Source of the DNA: Isoetes taiwanensis
Taxonomy: Eukaryota > Streptophyta > Lycopodiopsida > Isoetales > Isoetaceae
NCBI GenBank assembly: GCA_021234155.1
Contig: JAJEKV010000023.1
Location: forward strand, 2,410,557 to 2,474,556
Length of the DNA stretch: 64,000 bases
Direction of reading: 5' to 3'
Shown: positions 44,640 through 56,024 of the stretch, piece after piece
How the letters are laid out: each line of letters begins with the position of its first letter
Numbering within the stretch: position 1 is the stretch's first letter
The notes under the pieces: model-generated
The model's database searches: none
Told to the model about the DNA's origin: nothing
The model's input: the letters and a program-made list of their open reading frames with translations, nothing else
Program-made: the position numbers and the translations under genes

Positions 44640-45420
44640 TCAAGGTATCTTTTAGAAGAAATCCCAACGTATGTTTGGGGTCAAGGGACTCCTTAACACA
44701 TACGCTTTGGCCATCACCCTCCTTCCATGCCACTGGCCCTTTATGGACGATGGCATCATCCAAGGTACAGGTACACTACTTAGGTGATTAGCTCCATCAA
44801 TACCTCTTTGGGGTGCTAGCTCCTCCTAATAGTGCTTATGCCCCAATCACATAGCATCTCGTGACTTACTTAACCATTCTTACCGTAATCGCACAAACAA
44901 TCGGTAAAGACAACTCCATCCTCAGCCACCAACCTCCAAGAAAGGCTTCGCATCGGGTCCAGCCTCATATAAGAGCAGGCCTCCCACTTTCACCGCCAGA
45001 AAACTTCCCTATAAGCTTCCAACAAAGGAAGCATAATCCCGAAGAATTCCTTTTCCTTCCATTCCCCGCTTCTGCGGTGGGTGAGCATTTGACATTTCTA
45101 CTGGGCATCGACGTCGCTGTCCTTTCCCTTTGTGTTGAGAATCATCTCTGTGAACATAGATTCGGTCCTCGCTTTTCCAATCACAGCTCACCTCGGCCAG
45201 GGCAAAGAACTGGCGAATGGTCAGAATACTCAATGTTAAATGCATTATGCATTCGGCCACCAAGGTAGTCTGTTATATTATCTTTCGCCAACAATCTATT
45301 ACAGTCATGTCAACAACTTACAGTTTCCTTCCGCTCGTGCAGAGCCCGCCGCCTGGATGACTCAGATAAAAACTCACCATCAACTTCAAATTGCACACAC
45401 ATCAATGCCTTCCTCCGACG
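44640..45420 (-). pseudogene. Ty3/gypsy pol 3' end: integrase C-terminus and chromodomain-like tail (copy A)
   Basis: Counterpart of 63,145-64,000. It shows HKGKGQRRR plus the EWRMHNAFNIEY-like region with more frame breaks. The alignment with copy B stops here only because copy B leaves the window. Confidence 0.65.
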
Positions 45421-46275
45421 GTTTGTCTAACATACTTTGCTTGAGTAATTTCAATTGAACTTTGGGGCCGCCTTTTAAACCCGCCCATATTAGAGGTGTG
45501 CCACCTTGTCACTTCCATCACTCCTTCGCCACTTTAATCAGAGTTACGTAATCTTCCCTCAATGAATTTGAAAAGCAATTTGAAGTAGTAAGTGCTGCGA
45601 AGTGTTATAGGCGAACGTACTATAGGCAAATAATTCTCCCATTCCCCTTATCGCATCATGCACATAATCGCTATATATACGAAAGCTCGCGAGCTACTGA
45701 CGACCATCCGGCTTATGGATGAAATGTCAGAGAAAATTTCAACTTAGTCTCTACTAGTGAATAGAGCACTTCTTGTGAATTTGGCTACAAAATTTAGAGC
45801 CACGATCCGGAGCAGGATTATTACTTCGAAGCTCCACATGATTTTTGAACACCTCTCGCGTTGAGTGTACCGTTGTAGCCTTCAAGGATTTCTACAGTGA
45901 TAAAGATTGCATATCATGTTGTTGGTTAGGGAAAACATAAACAAAATGTGCACGCTAAGGGAGTCTTTAATACATTATCGCTTGATAGCAAGATGCTCCC
46001 ATTTGAAGTATAGGATTTCGGTGACCTAATTCCTACTAACTCTTGATGGAGCCACGGTCATACTTCACGTAGCATAATTCCAGGCAGGATTCATTATCAC
46101 GCCACTAAGGTATACCAAGACAAGGTCTTACATTTCTTTAAATTTGGTACAATCTTGAATTGTACCATGAAAGATAAGTACCTAATAGAGAAGGATCGGA
46201 GCGTCAACCTTTATTTAACAAGCCCTTAAACATGTTTGTGCAATGACTCTAACCGCAAGCCGAAAATGGAACGAA
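45421..46275. other. Degenerate gypsy-internal or intergenic sequence
   Basis: Lies between the gypsy integrase end and the gypsy protease remnant. RT, RNase H and integrase-core motifs expected in between were not found on either strand, so the element appears internally deleted or scrambled. Confidence 0.4.
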
Positions 46276-46590
46276 TCAGAGGGTAACTGAAGTTTTGTGG
46301 ACTAAGGCCTTCGATATGAGTGTACAGCTTTTATATCCATTATCCAACAAGACAATAAGAGAGTGATTGCCAATGGGTCCTAATTCTAACAACAACAAAT
46401 CGTGAACCTCATCACTACCAACATCGCAACCGCATAATTCCATGGTCAAGACGCACGTGTCCCTTATCTCCATTATCCTCCCGGAAACCTCAACCACTGT
46501 CCCCATCGAGCGGGTTTCGGGCACCTAAGCACACTTCGGTGCAAAATGCCCAGGCTTACCACAGCGAGTAGCAATCAAAAGATCGGGATT
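46276..46590 (-). pseudogene. Ty3/gypsy Gag zinc knuckle and aspartic protease remnant
   Basis: On the minus strand, CGKPGHFAPKCA (about 46,530-46,565) is a CCHC knuckle whose first Cys is thrown out of frame by one base. After an in-frame TAG comes VPETRSMGTV. Further on, GNHSLIVLLDNGYKSCTLI reads like the gypsy protease segment, with the active-site DSG changed to DNG. Same orientation as the integrase end at 44.6-45.4 kb, hence probably the same element. Confidence 0.6.
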
Positions 46591-47639
46591 CCCGCTTCCT
46601 GTCCGCTGAAACCCACCCCCGTTGTCCTGAATCCTTTAGGTGCTCATGAAGCGTCATCCGGAGACTGCTGACCAGATCGCGGACCTTTTGCCATCCCTCT
46701 TTCAAAACTCGACCGCAGCTCGGTATTGTCGACTTTTGTAATTTATTGTCGGCCCCATGAGCAAAAAGCCACAGCGAGTTTGTTGTAGAGTTTGGCCCGC
46801 CATCCTTAATAAAAGAAAATTCCTTCTCAGAAGGTCAGTATGGGCATGTTACATTTGGCACTTCCTTATAATCATTCAACCTTCTTCACATTCTTCCTTT
46901 GCCATGTTTTGTGACTCTTTGGTTTATCTTTATTTCGTATAGTTCTTTTGGTAATTTATGATGATCCTTAGTTTATTCCACCTTTGCGAGCCGAACCGTC
47001 TATATAGGCGCTTCCGGAGCGCCATGCCTTGACGCATTGGTATTATTGTTCTTTGCTGATCAGAGCCGTTTGATTTTGACTTTGTTTTCTCTGGCGACGA
47101 ATGATCTAATTTGTTCAGGTCATCCGATGATTTATGAGCTTTATTCAGATAAGCTCTTACATTTATTCCAGCATGATTTTGACGGAGCGATTATCTCTTC
47201 CTGTTCGAGATTTTGGCGAGAGCCGTATTCTATCCGATTGTCGAGGGTGGTGGAGGTTCTTCATATCGGGTTTAACCCGGAGGTTTCGTATGCACTAGGC
47301 TTATAGTTGAGGAAGTTTCTTTGGTAGTCGGCTTCCGCTTTTAGGAAATCTTCTTTCGCGAAGTCCCTTCCTGTATCCCATCGATCCGAAAGCCATCGAT
47401 CGCCATTCCTGAAGGACGAAGCCTATATTAGCCATTTCCATTTTGGTCATGATCGGGCGCTCTTCTCACAAAGCAGCTCTTTCTTTCTCTCTCAGGCTTC
47501 TCCTTCCCGCCTCACGACGGCGGGCGATGAGTCTTTTTCATTGTATTTTTGTTGTTCATGCCCTCTTTTGTTGTTCTCCCCATCCGGAGTGTTGCTATTC
47601 TTATGTCCGTTCTATCGCCTCCTCATGTTGTTTCCACCG
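46591..47639. other. Unassigned sequence between the duplicate copies
   Basis: Open stretches on the plus strand (46,757-46,942; 47,037-47,306; 47,443-47,667) show no motif I recognise. Some may be gypsy gag sequence on the minus strand. Confidence 0.35.
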
Positions 47640-47830
47640 GCAGGATGTTGTTTATTTCACCACGTAGGGTGATGTATATTTTACATACGGTTCTTCAATT
47701 CACTGCGGATGCTTTTGCGTCGCTTTATTTCCCCACCTTTGAGGGTGATGCATATTTTTACATAATGGTTCTCCACTCCACTGGTGATGTTTTTCCACCC
47801 TATGGTGATGCTTATCTTTTCTCGTTATGT
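47640..47830 (+). repeat. Imperfect tandem repeat, GGTGATG-containing unit of about 50 bp
   Basis: Three to four diverged units with GGTGATG(C/T)ATAT-TTTACATA-GGTTCT and CCAC-CT/CACTGG elements. They lie inside an otherwise meaningless ORF (47,549-47,911). Confidence 0.5.
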
Positions 47831-48001
47831 TCAATGTTCTTTTTTTCCTCTATTTTCATTTTCGACCTTCTTGGTGCAAATGCCTTTCGAAAGAGCACTA
47901 TCGAAAGCTAGAAATGGAAGACGGTCAATAAAAAGGGCTAGATTAAGCAATGATGAAGATGTGAACCGGAGCGTAGTTTTGACATGGAAGCAGAGGTAAT
48001 T

Positions 48002-48263
48002 AGTAAACATACTATCACGGGAAAGCATGTGATTTATGACCTTAGAAGGATAATGAACACATACAAGATTGAGGTGAGCACAAACCCGAAATGCAATTGT
48101 CCTGAATTTCAAACATGAGATCTAAGGGTAGATTCCTCCGCTATGCAAGCACATGTGTTATGTCTACAACAAGGTGTTGGGTCATAATCCGAAACACAAC
48201 AAGGAGGTGATTCAAGCAGTGTTAACAGATGCTACATTGGCAATGCTTTTGGGAGATGATTGA
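48002..48263 (+). pseudogene. SWIM zinc-finger fragment (transposase C-terminus, MULE-like)
   Basis: Plus-strand reading gives HVIYDLRRIMNTYKIEV and then KCNCPEFQ (Cys pair at about 48,092). After a short frame break it continues CKHMCYVYNKVLGHNPKHN (CKH at 48,144-48,152) and ends EVIQAVLTDATLAMLLGDD with a TGA. The CxC...CxH arrangement is the SWIM finger, found near the C-terminus of plant MULE transposases and in a few DNA-binding proteins. The upstream transposase core is not visible. The fragment ends about 265 bp before copy B of the duplicated unit begins. Confidence 0.6.
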
Positions 48264-48547
48264 AAATTACAGATAATGTTGCATTCAGTATTAGTAAATG
48301 ACAATGAGAAGTATTGTAAAATTCTTTCTAAGTGATAGTTGTATTGAATAGATTGGTATTAAAGGTTACATTGGGTTGTTATAAGAAATACAAAAGGTTG
48401 CACCAATCCGAGTTGTTTTTCAACAATATAACCAAAACTATCACTTCCACCTGAAAGCATATTCGAATATTACTCACAAAAAAACATGAAAACATCTTTT
48501 GAAAAAACATAAAAAAAATTACACTCATTAGTAACGTTGCTCAGTAG

Positions 48548-49014
48548 GGCATGGTTCATAGGGATCTCAAGTCCCAAAACGTCCTTGTCAGTGCAATTAC
48601 ATACCAACGATGCCACGGAGACATGAATTCAAGATTCTATCCACGAGAACACTAAACTACTCAGTTACATACACAATTCGATCGAGGGGCACTTGTGGAC
48701 ATGAATGTTGAGGAACTACAAACTGATTGTAAGAACATGGTAGAGGTCTACTTTAATTTAGATATAGATTGTGAAAACATGACTTCACAGTTAGATTTAG
48801 GCCACTTCACCCTCAAGAAACTGGAGGGCAACCCTCTGTGCGCATCACCTTGTTTATTTTTATCATTTGCACAAACATTTTAGTACTATTCTTGTTCCAT
48901 TTTGTAGTGTTCCAAGAAGCTGCATAGATGCAAACTCTCTTCATCGAGACAAGTTTTTGAAGAATCTTTGTCTTTTTAAATATATTCCTTCCACACCTAG
49001 ACGAATTGATTTTG
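48548..49014 (+). pseudogene. Protein-kinase-like gene remnant (copy B)
   Basis: Same content as 29,804-30,270: the HRDLKSQN segment at 48,548-48,595, then the MNVEELQTDCKNMVEVYFNL ORF and the CIDANSLHRDKFLKNL segment. Substitutions relative to copy A are few (for example Gly/Glu in MNVGE/MNVEE and Ser/Asn in EGSPL/EGNPL). The kinase core is just as incomplete as in A. Confidence 0.45.
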
Positions 49015-50250
49015 TTGAGTCATAAAACATGTGGATCGACAATGAATGAGGTCATCTGGCTGGAAGCGAATTGATCCATATGAAGTTTGATATTTAAACT
49101 ATTTAATAATTCTAATAGAATTGTGAGGATCACCGAGAGTTAGGATTTGCTTGAACGAGAATCATCACCGTATAGGCAAAGAGATCATCTCAACTCTAGA
49201 CGAAGTTTTATATTGATTCGATCACTCCAAACATTGGCCCCTACATATGAATGTTGAATTTTGAGTGGATAATGCCTATTCCCCCAAAGAATAATGATCC
49301 CCTTCTAAGATCCAGAAAAGATAAAACTCTGGCTGCCATGGCATCTCATATAGTCCATAATTTCATATAGACTGTCTCCACCAACATTATTTACTAAACT
49401 ATTATCCACCACCATCACCATGATCCGCGCTTCATATGTCCAGTGGAGAGTATATTTAGAAAAGGGTTATAAGAGGTTGTGGGACTTCATACACCATGTA
49501 GAGTACTTGCTTCAAACTAAAACTCCCCATGGACATGCGTGTTTCTTATCGTTGGCACTAGTTCTGCTCTATTTTATGGAGGTGTGGGATTCGATGATCA
49601 TATGCGATAATTTGGACCGAGTTCAAAAGAATCCATTGACTTGCACTTGAGGAGCTGGGACCCAAAAGGGCACGTTTGTTTCCTCCACATAGTGTCATGT
49701 GATACCCATTGCAGAAAATGCAAGACATGGGAGATACTAGATGATCCCAGATAAAAGAATCACCACTTTGAAGTAGAAAACTTATTCCAAATTCAACTTC
49801 ACACGTTATTCTATTGAAGCGGAGGACTTGAAGCAAGAATATCAAGACCAAGAAGAGGTTTGTAGAAGGCTTGCTTCACTCCCTATGGCATATTCGAACT
49901 TGCACGTATACATATTGCTAGGGGGTAACAAAGATATATGGAACAATTGTAGAGCAATGCTGGTATGTCATGTAGTCTCAAGTGGATGTAAAAAAATCCT
50001 ACTCAGTATTGAGGCAATATTTTCGTGAGAAAGTAATGAAGTCAGCTCCACGTAGCGGTTATTGTGCTTCCACACCAACAGTGATCCTACCTAGGTGGAT
50101 GCAACGTGCTACATTGATTTTTATAAAAGAAAATGGGCCAAGGACAGCTAAATTATGCTGTATTTATTATTTTTGTAATACATTGTGCTGTATTTATTTT
50201 TGTAGGGGCAATAAAATACTTGTACAACTATGTGCATGGCATTTCGGGGT

Positions 50251-50261
50251 CTATATATTAA
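50251..50261 (+). promoter_or_regulatory. TATA box of the PMP3/RCI2-like gene (copy B)
   Basis: CTATATATTAA, identical to copy A and at almost the same distance from the ATG. Surrounding promoter sequence is nearly identical too. Confidence 0.5.
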
Positions 50262-50648
50262 CCCATGTTCTGATTATCGTAAGGCCAAAACCACAGGCGC
50301 AGATCTACCGAAGTGCGCTCCAGGTATCAACATTCTCTTTAGATCTTCAATTGCCTGTTAATCGTTAGGGGTTCACCATTCTTTTCCCTAAAACTAGAAG
50401 ATTAGCTCTACATTTTTGTAAATGCAAGCTTTTGCTCTGTTTTCTTATCCTTCCATATTGAAGACCTAAGATTTGAAAATCGGCTTTAAATTGTTCAACT
50501 TTATGTACATTTGATCTTTTGTTCTATGCTCTGTTATAGTTCTTGATTTTTACCCTCAGTTTCATGCCTAACGTTGGATTTAGGTTCACAGAATCATGCT
50601 TGAGTTTTTGTATGTTGAAATTGCAGATCTTAATTATTATTAGCAGAT

Positions 50649-50969
50649 ATGGGTTTGGCCACATGCTGTGAACTTTTATGTTCCCTTTTGGTACCACCAG
50701 TCGGTGTCTTTTTCAAGTATGGCTGCAAGGTATGAACTGCCATGTAAAAAAATGACTGTTTTCCAGCACACTTAAGGAATGCAAGCCAAGTTACTTAACA
50801 ATCCCATGTGGTTCTGAAACACTTTAATTTTTTAATGCAGATGGAATTCTGGCTTTCTTTGCTGTTTACAATTCTTGGATATATTCCTGGCGTAATCTAT
50901 GCAATCTATGTGCTTATCTGTGCTCCCCCTGAGATTCAACCGGAACAGGAGCGTTTAGTTTATCCGTAG
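50649..50969 (+). CDS. PMP3/RCI2 (LTI6) family small hydrophobic plasma-membrane protein, copy B
   Basis: Exons 50,649-50,729 and 50,841-50,969, with the same splice sites and phase as copy A. The 69-residue product is identical to copy A. The one coding difference I see is synonymous (CCT to CCG in the codon before Glu near the end). The leader region, 5' UTR acceptor and TATA box are also conserved, so both copies could be expressed. This gene lies in the low-divergence part of the duplicated unit, in contrast to the transposon-rich part downstream. Confidence 0.93.
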
Positions 50970-52471
50970 GAACATTTTATATCATCTGTTTTTTAATGTC
51001 TAAAACTTTATATGGTTTTCCAACTCTTATTTCATCTGAGACGGTTATTTCTCATTATGGTGAAAGAGGAATGTTAAAGCTACCTTTGCTTGAAGAAGCT
51101 TTAGGATCTGCGCTGGTAGAATTTGTGCTTCCAGGACAGCACAATTATTCCGTTACAAATACATCAATAATTAAGTTCTATCTTCAATGAGCAGCCTCTT
51201 TTATTTTGTGGACTTCTTTGTCAGTTTGTTCTTTTATCTTTTTTCTCAGGGATTGAGCCTATTCTTTTCCAAGAACTGACCTTGTTTTACATAACACTGA
51301 TATTCGGTCTACATAAATGCAAACTTTTCTAAGACTTAATTCATAACCAGAGAATAAATTATTTTACTTAATAGATTTAAGAATTCTTGCATACTTGGCA
51401 GGATTGACTATCTGATTAAAACTTCTTGATTAGGTAGCATTATGCTTGTATACATAAAGCGGATCATAATTCTTGTATGAGGTAATGTCCAAAAAGAGAG
51501 CTAGTTGTCTCTAATTGGAGCGTTGCTAGAACTAATTCTCAAGATGGTTCAGAACAGTTAGACATAGTATATAGATATGGAATCTGATATCGAGAAAAGC
51601 ATAGGATGTAGTAGTAGTAGTATAGATAAATAAATCTCACAAAAGAAACAAATTACTCACAATAAAACTAGCAGCACGCCGGCTTGGGGCAAAGGGTTTT
51701 GGATGTTTGGGGAAGGGTAGGCGATGGAAGAAAGGAGAAGAAAATGATTACGTTTTGATTAAGGGAAAGATTAGAGTTTGTTGCAAACCATGAAATAAGA
51801 TTAGTCATTCCCATAGTATACAAAGAGAAGCCCATAATTAAGTTCAAGTTGGTAGTACGTTGTGTACTATGGGTGTGAAGGGAATCCAATATAATACATT
51901 GTGTACCTATAGGTGTGTAGGCCTTTAACTCACTTCACCCATCAAAAACATATACTTGAAAGCTTATTAACATACTATGCTACCATATATGGCCTTCCGT
52001 TGACAATCTGTATGGGCCCTTAGCTTTATTATGATTGCCAAAATTTGCTGGTAAATTGATCTTTTCACAATATCTCCATTTGAAAACATCCCAAGAGCTC
52101 TTATATTTAGCATAATATGTACAAGAAATTTATCGCGGCGGCCAAGGCCGCCACGAACATTTCTCTTTTCCACACCTTCTATTTAGAGAATCAAATCAAT
52201 TTTCTTATTTTCTTAATCATCTTTTACATATTGCATCAATATTGAAAAACAAATCGACTTTCCATTTTTCAGGCACATCCAATAATTTCAAATGGCAATG
52301 CTTAACGCACGACTCGACATTAGAACCTATTTAACTTAGTTGTTAGTAACTTAGTTGTTCATTGTCTATTGGCCACTTGGAATAAACAATAATTAAAGCG
52401 TTAAATAGATAGGTTGAAAATAAATAGGTTAAAAAAAGCAATGGGAACCTCAAAAAGGAGATACCTTCACC
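50970..52471. other. 3' flank of PMP3 copy B
   Basis: Counterpart of 32,242-33,734, nearly identical except for single-base indels. One local difference near 52,135-52,155 (a GGCGGCCAAGGCCGCC palindrome in B) has no equivalent in A. No additional gene seen. Confidence 0.4.
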
Positions 52472-54262
52472 CAGTATCCCTCAGAATTACAGGCCCAGCC
52501 ATGGCGCAAATCTGTACCTGCGAAAACCCAGCAGCAAATCTGTACCTGCAAAAGCAAAGCTCAGCGCACCATGCAGAGAACGCCATCCGGATTTAAATCC
52601 CCAGCTCACTCTAATTTAATCGGTCTATCCGGATTCCTGTGGAGGCAAAGGGATTGTTCGGTTCTACAGTTGGATTCAACCCTCTCAGATAAGATTTTGT
52701 CATTTTGTTTAGAAGACTAAACTGCTAGACGTTAGAGTATCAGCTTATGGGCCGTTCACATGGGCCTTCAAAATCCCCGCGCTGATAACGCGCTGCTCTA
52801 TTTTTCAGCAGCTTAACTTTTTGGACTCAGCATCGCGCCGTTCATGGCGCGCGAGCTGACCCCCTAAAATGGGCTCGGCTGATTTCTGGCTTACTCAGCC
52901 AGGAGGAATCAGCAGGGGGAAAAAACACATTCACATGCAATGATCAGGCTGATTAATGGAATCGGGGCAGCTGTAACTGGGGAAGAAAGAACTACAAATC
53001 ATAATCGAAAAGGCTTCGATCATCACCTTATTGCTCCATATTTTTCAGATCTGTAAACTTGTAACAGACTTGCAATCCAATAAAGGAATCAATGAAATCT
53101 TGCAATCCAATAAAGGAATCAATGAAATCTGAGACCCATCGGTCTGCAATGGGTCTGATTCCGCCTGTAATAGGCCTGTAATCGGGCTTCCAAGATGGTA
53201 ATCGGCCTTTCCAGATGAGCAAGAATGCCCAAAACTTCCGAAAGTAGGCGCACTCTGATTTGAGGATAATCGGCCTGTGAGCAATGGGAAGGTAAGCAAT
53301 CGGCCTGTAATCCCCTTGAAATTGGTCGATTCATGGTGGGCGGTTTTATTTTGGCTGAATAGCGATGATACCAATTCTTTCTATATTCAGCAGCTGAGCA
53401 AATCGGGTCTAAAATCATGTGAACGGCTACGGGGAAAGAAGATTCAGCGCGGGCCAGCTGGACTTCAGCCCCCGCAAAATCCCCGGCTCATGTGAGCGGC
53501 CCATTAGAGTTAAATCGCTTGCATTTTGTGAGCTAGTAGAAGCCCTGCAGGTTGCGGAGCTTCGATGGAGCTTTAGCGTGGCTGCTTCAAAGGTTTTGCA
53601 AGAAATAACCAAGAGGCAGCGGCGATGGATTCAACAGCAGCGGCGATGGATTAGAAGTCATTCTGGATCCATCCGGTAGTGCCGCGGAAAAGCAGATAAC
53701 TGCAAGACCCCCAATTTTTTTGATGCGTTCTTTTGCAGAAATCGCCAGATTATAGTACCGCCAGATTATAGTACCAGATTGCTTGCTGCAAAGTTTTATC
53801 AGGTTTATCCAATCCGGCGATCCAAGAATCCTCTGCATCTGCTTCGTTTAAGGAGCTTAGATGCTCGTGGCCATGGCCGCCCTGGCTGTAGCTTCTTCTG
53901 AATCTCTGCCAGCATCAAAGCTTTTTAGACGAAGCAATCACAGCATAGGTTGTTGCCAGGCGTCGGAGCAGGATATTGTTTCAAAAACGTGGCAGATAAC
54001 CATTACAATAGATTGCCGCGCAGAAATATTAGCCAGGGAAAAAAACAAAGGAAAATGACAAACTGAATTATATATGAAGTGAAAGTGATAGAGTAAGAGT
54101 AGGGACCTTAAAGTATTTTGTTTGGCAAGAGTAACTATATTAAAAGTGCATGAAACCAAAACTTTTGCATGAAGCAGAGCAAATGCCGAAGGCTCAAATA
54201 ATAGTCAGCTGCTCAAATTTTAAGAAACCACACAAACAACATTTCACAATGCTCCATTTGAA
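52472..54262. other. Unassigned part of duplicated unit (copy B)
   Basis: No recognised gene. It includes small tandem repeats (31-bp unit x 2 near 53,070-53,132; GCAGCGGCGATGGATT x 2 near 53,618-53,650; CGCCAGATTATAGTAC x 2 near 53,744-53,775). A 65-codon ORF at 53,861-54,058 starts MLVAMAALAVASSESLPAS, which resembles an organelle-targeting leader, but no gene body follows. Confidence 0.4.
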
Positions 54263-54445
54263 TATGTAGCATAATAATAGGGGGTTTTCTTTGTGTTTTT
54301 GTACGCTTTTCACAAAGGTTTTCCTAAGATTTCATGGCGTATTCGAATGGATGTTCTAATGCGTACATCTAGAGTGCACCATTTCTTAGTCGTTGATTTA
54401 GAGTTTTTTTTTCAATGGTCCAACATCCAAGGGCTCACAACAAAA
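54263..54445 (+). repeat. Dispersed repeat starting TATGTAGCATAATAA (duplicate copy B)
   Basis: Same element as 35,464-35,640. It ends near AAAAGCCCTC, the same AAAAGCCC motif seen at the right side of the 1.4-kb copy. The following 300-500 bp leads into the PPR relic without recognisable genes. Confidence 0.65.
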
Positions 54446-54978
54446 GCCCTCTTTTTATTTTAGCGGCTGAACATGCAAGCCTCGTGGATAGCATTTTAGG
54501 GCACGAAAACATGGCTTGCATATGGGAACTTCCCTACATCCAGTGCGAGCTTGAACTGGCCCCTAAGACATCTCCTAAGAGCTTTAAGCTTAGGAAAGAG
54601 CCTTGCTGCGGAAGTTTTTATAGAATTTTTTTTTTGCCAGAATCTCGATGAAGACTTTTGCCGCGGTTCAAGATTTGAGCACAGGTTTCGCGGCAGTTCA
54701 AGGCTAAAGATCCCCTGCGGCTGCTACATATGCTGGATTTGTGCTGGCTACAATCCAATGGAGCTTGGCTATAACCTCCATTATTTGGTAGATCTTAGAT
54801 CAAGTTGAGTGCCTACCAGTTAAGGATGGCTAAGGTGCAGGAATCCACTAGTTATAAAGGATTACAGGCTAATAAACAACTAAGGAGGTTAAGCGCTTGC
54901 AGAACAGCTTCTACTGGTAAGACTATCACATTTCAAGCTTTTGATTCAGGGAAAACACGCCTCTATAGATTGCATTGC

Positions 54979-55905
54979 ATGGATTTTGCTTCTATCATTC
55001 AGCATTGTGGTAGATGTGGAGCTTTGAAGGATGCTCAGGCAGTATTTGAGTCTATTCAGGAACCCAATGTATTCTCCTGGAACCTTATGCTTGGGGTCTA
55101 TGTAAGACTTGGAAGCCTAGATGGTGCTAAAATGGTATTTGAAAAGATGCCCCGTCGTGATGTAGTATCCTGGAATTCAATGTTAGCAGCATTTGCCCAG
55201 CAAGGGAGCATCCAAGAGGTCCGGAATATTTTCCATAAAATCCAAGAGGCCCGGAATATTTTTCATAAAATGCCTCTGCATGATCTAGTGTCATGGAACT
55301 CCATAACTGCAGCATGTACACAGAATGGACATGAGAATCAAGCACTTGAATTTTTTAGGCAAATGCAGCTGGAGGGCATAGTCCCTGATAAAGTCACTTA
55401 TGTGAGTGCTCTTGACGCTTGTGCTACTATGATGGATCTGGTAACTGGAAAGAAGATCCATCAGAACATTGTTGCCATGGGTTTTGAAGGAGACCTTGTT
55501 GTTGGAAATGCTCTGATTAACATGTATGGGAAGTGTGAAAGCATTGAAGATGCACAGTTAGTGTTCGATAAAATGCCTCATCGAGATGTAGTTACATCAG
55601 CTGCCATGCTTGCAGCATATGCTTATTGTGGAGATGTTAATAATGCAAGATAATTGTTTGATGAAATGCATTACCGTGATGTTATCTCCTGGACAAGTAT
55701 GCTTGGAGCATATGTGCAGAATGGAAATAATAAGAAGGCTTTGGAGTTTTTCAATCAAATGAATGTTGAAGGGGTGAAACCAGATAAATACACTTATGCG
55801 ACTGCTTTGGATGCATGTGCCAATCTGGCAGCTCTAACAGATGGCTTGAACTGGCCCCTTTTCTGGCTTCATGGTAATTTTTCTTTCTTTAACAGTGGTC
55901 CATGA
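54979..55905 (+). pseudogene. Truncated PPR (PLS-type) gene (copy B), with in-frame stop
   Basis: About nine tandem PPR motifs of P, L and S type can be read: GRCGALKDAQAVFESI, PNVFSWNLMLGVYVRLGSLD, RDVVSWNSMLAAFAQQGS, HDLVSWNSITAACTQNGH, PDKVTYVSALDACATM, DLVVGNALINMYGKCESIED, RDVVTSAAMLAAYAYCG, RDVISWTSMLGAYVQNGN and PDKYTYATALDACANLAAL. Such proteins bind organellar RNA. The frame has one TAA (55,651-55,653) where a Gln or similar codon is expected before LFDEM; the same TAA is in copy A. Homology stops at LTDG, so any E/DYW domains are missing, and the N-terminus lacks a clear targeting leader (the open frame reaches back to 54,805). A 30-bp in-frame tandem duplication at 55,211-55,270 doubles IQEVRNIFHK/IQEARNIFHK. 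Confidence 0.85.
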
Positions 55906-56024
55906 AGGCATTGCAGAGAGTAATCACGTTTTAGGTTTCAGAGTCTGTATGTCACACTTAATATTAGGACTTTGAATGTAATGGCTTGTTTTTAGCTCTA
56001 CTACCATTTTCTATTATGATTCAT

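Larger units (their letters stand above)
29783..48526 (+). repeat. Duplicated unit, copy A (about 18.74 kb if strictly tandem)
   Basis: Similarity with copy B begins abruptly at ATTAGTAACGTTGCTCAG (29,783 and 48,527). It continues collinearly to at least about 45,370, which pairs with the window end. Paired landmarks: PMP3 ATG 31,921/50,649; long-TIR element 37,492/56,025; transposase relic about 42.8/61.2 kb; gypsy IN end about 45.3/63.95 kb. The 45,370-48,526 part cannot be compared because copy B leaves the window. Confidence 0.93.

Noticed and set aside
33735-45370. Repeat-induced point mutation or 5mC deamination as the cause of copy A/B differences
   Set aside because: Those processes yield C-to-T/G-to-A transitions (CAG to CAA, CTG to TTG). 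The observed differences are mostly indels and gains of C or G at CHG sites.
55651-55653. In-frame stop in the PPR relic rescued by U-to-C RNA editing
   Set aside because: Such editing acts on organellar transcripts. This locus is nuclear, and the gene is also truncated.
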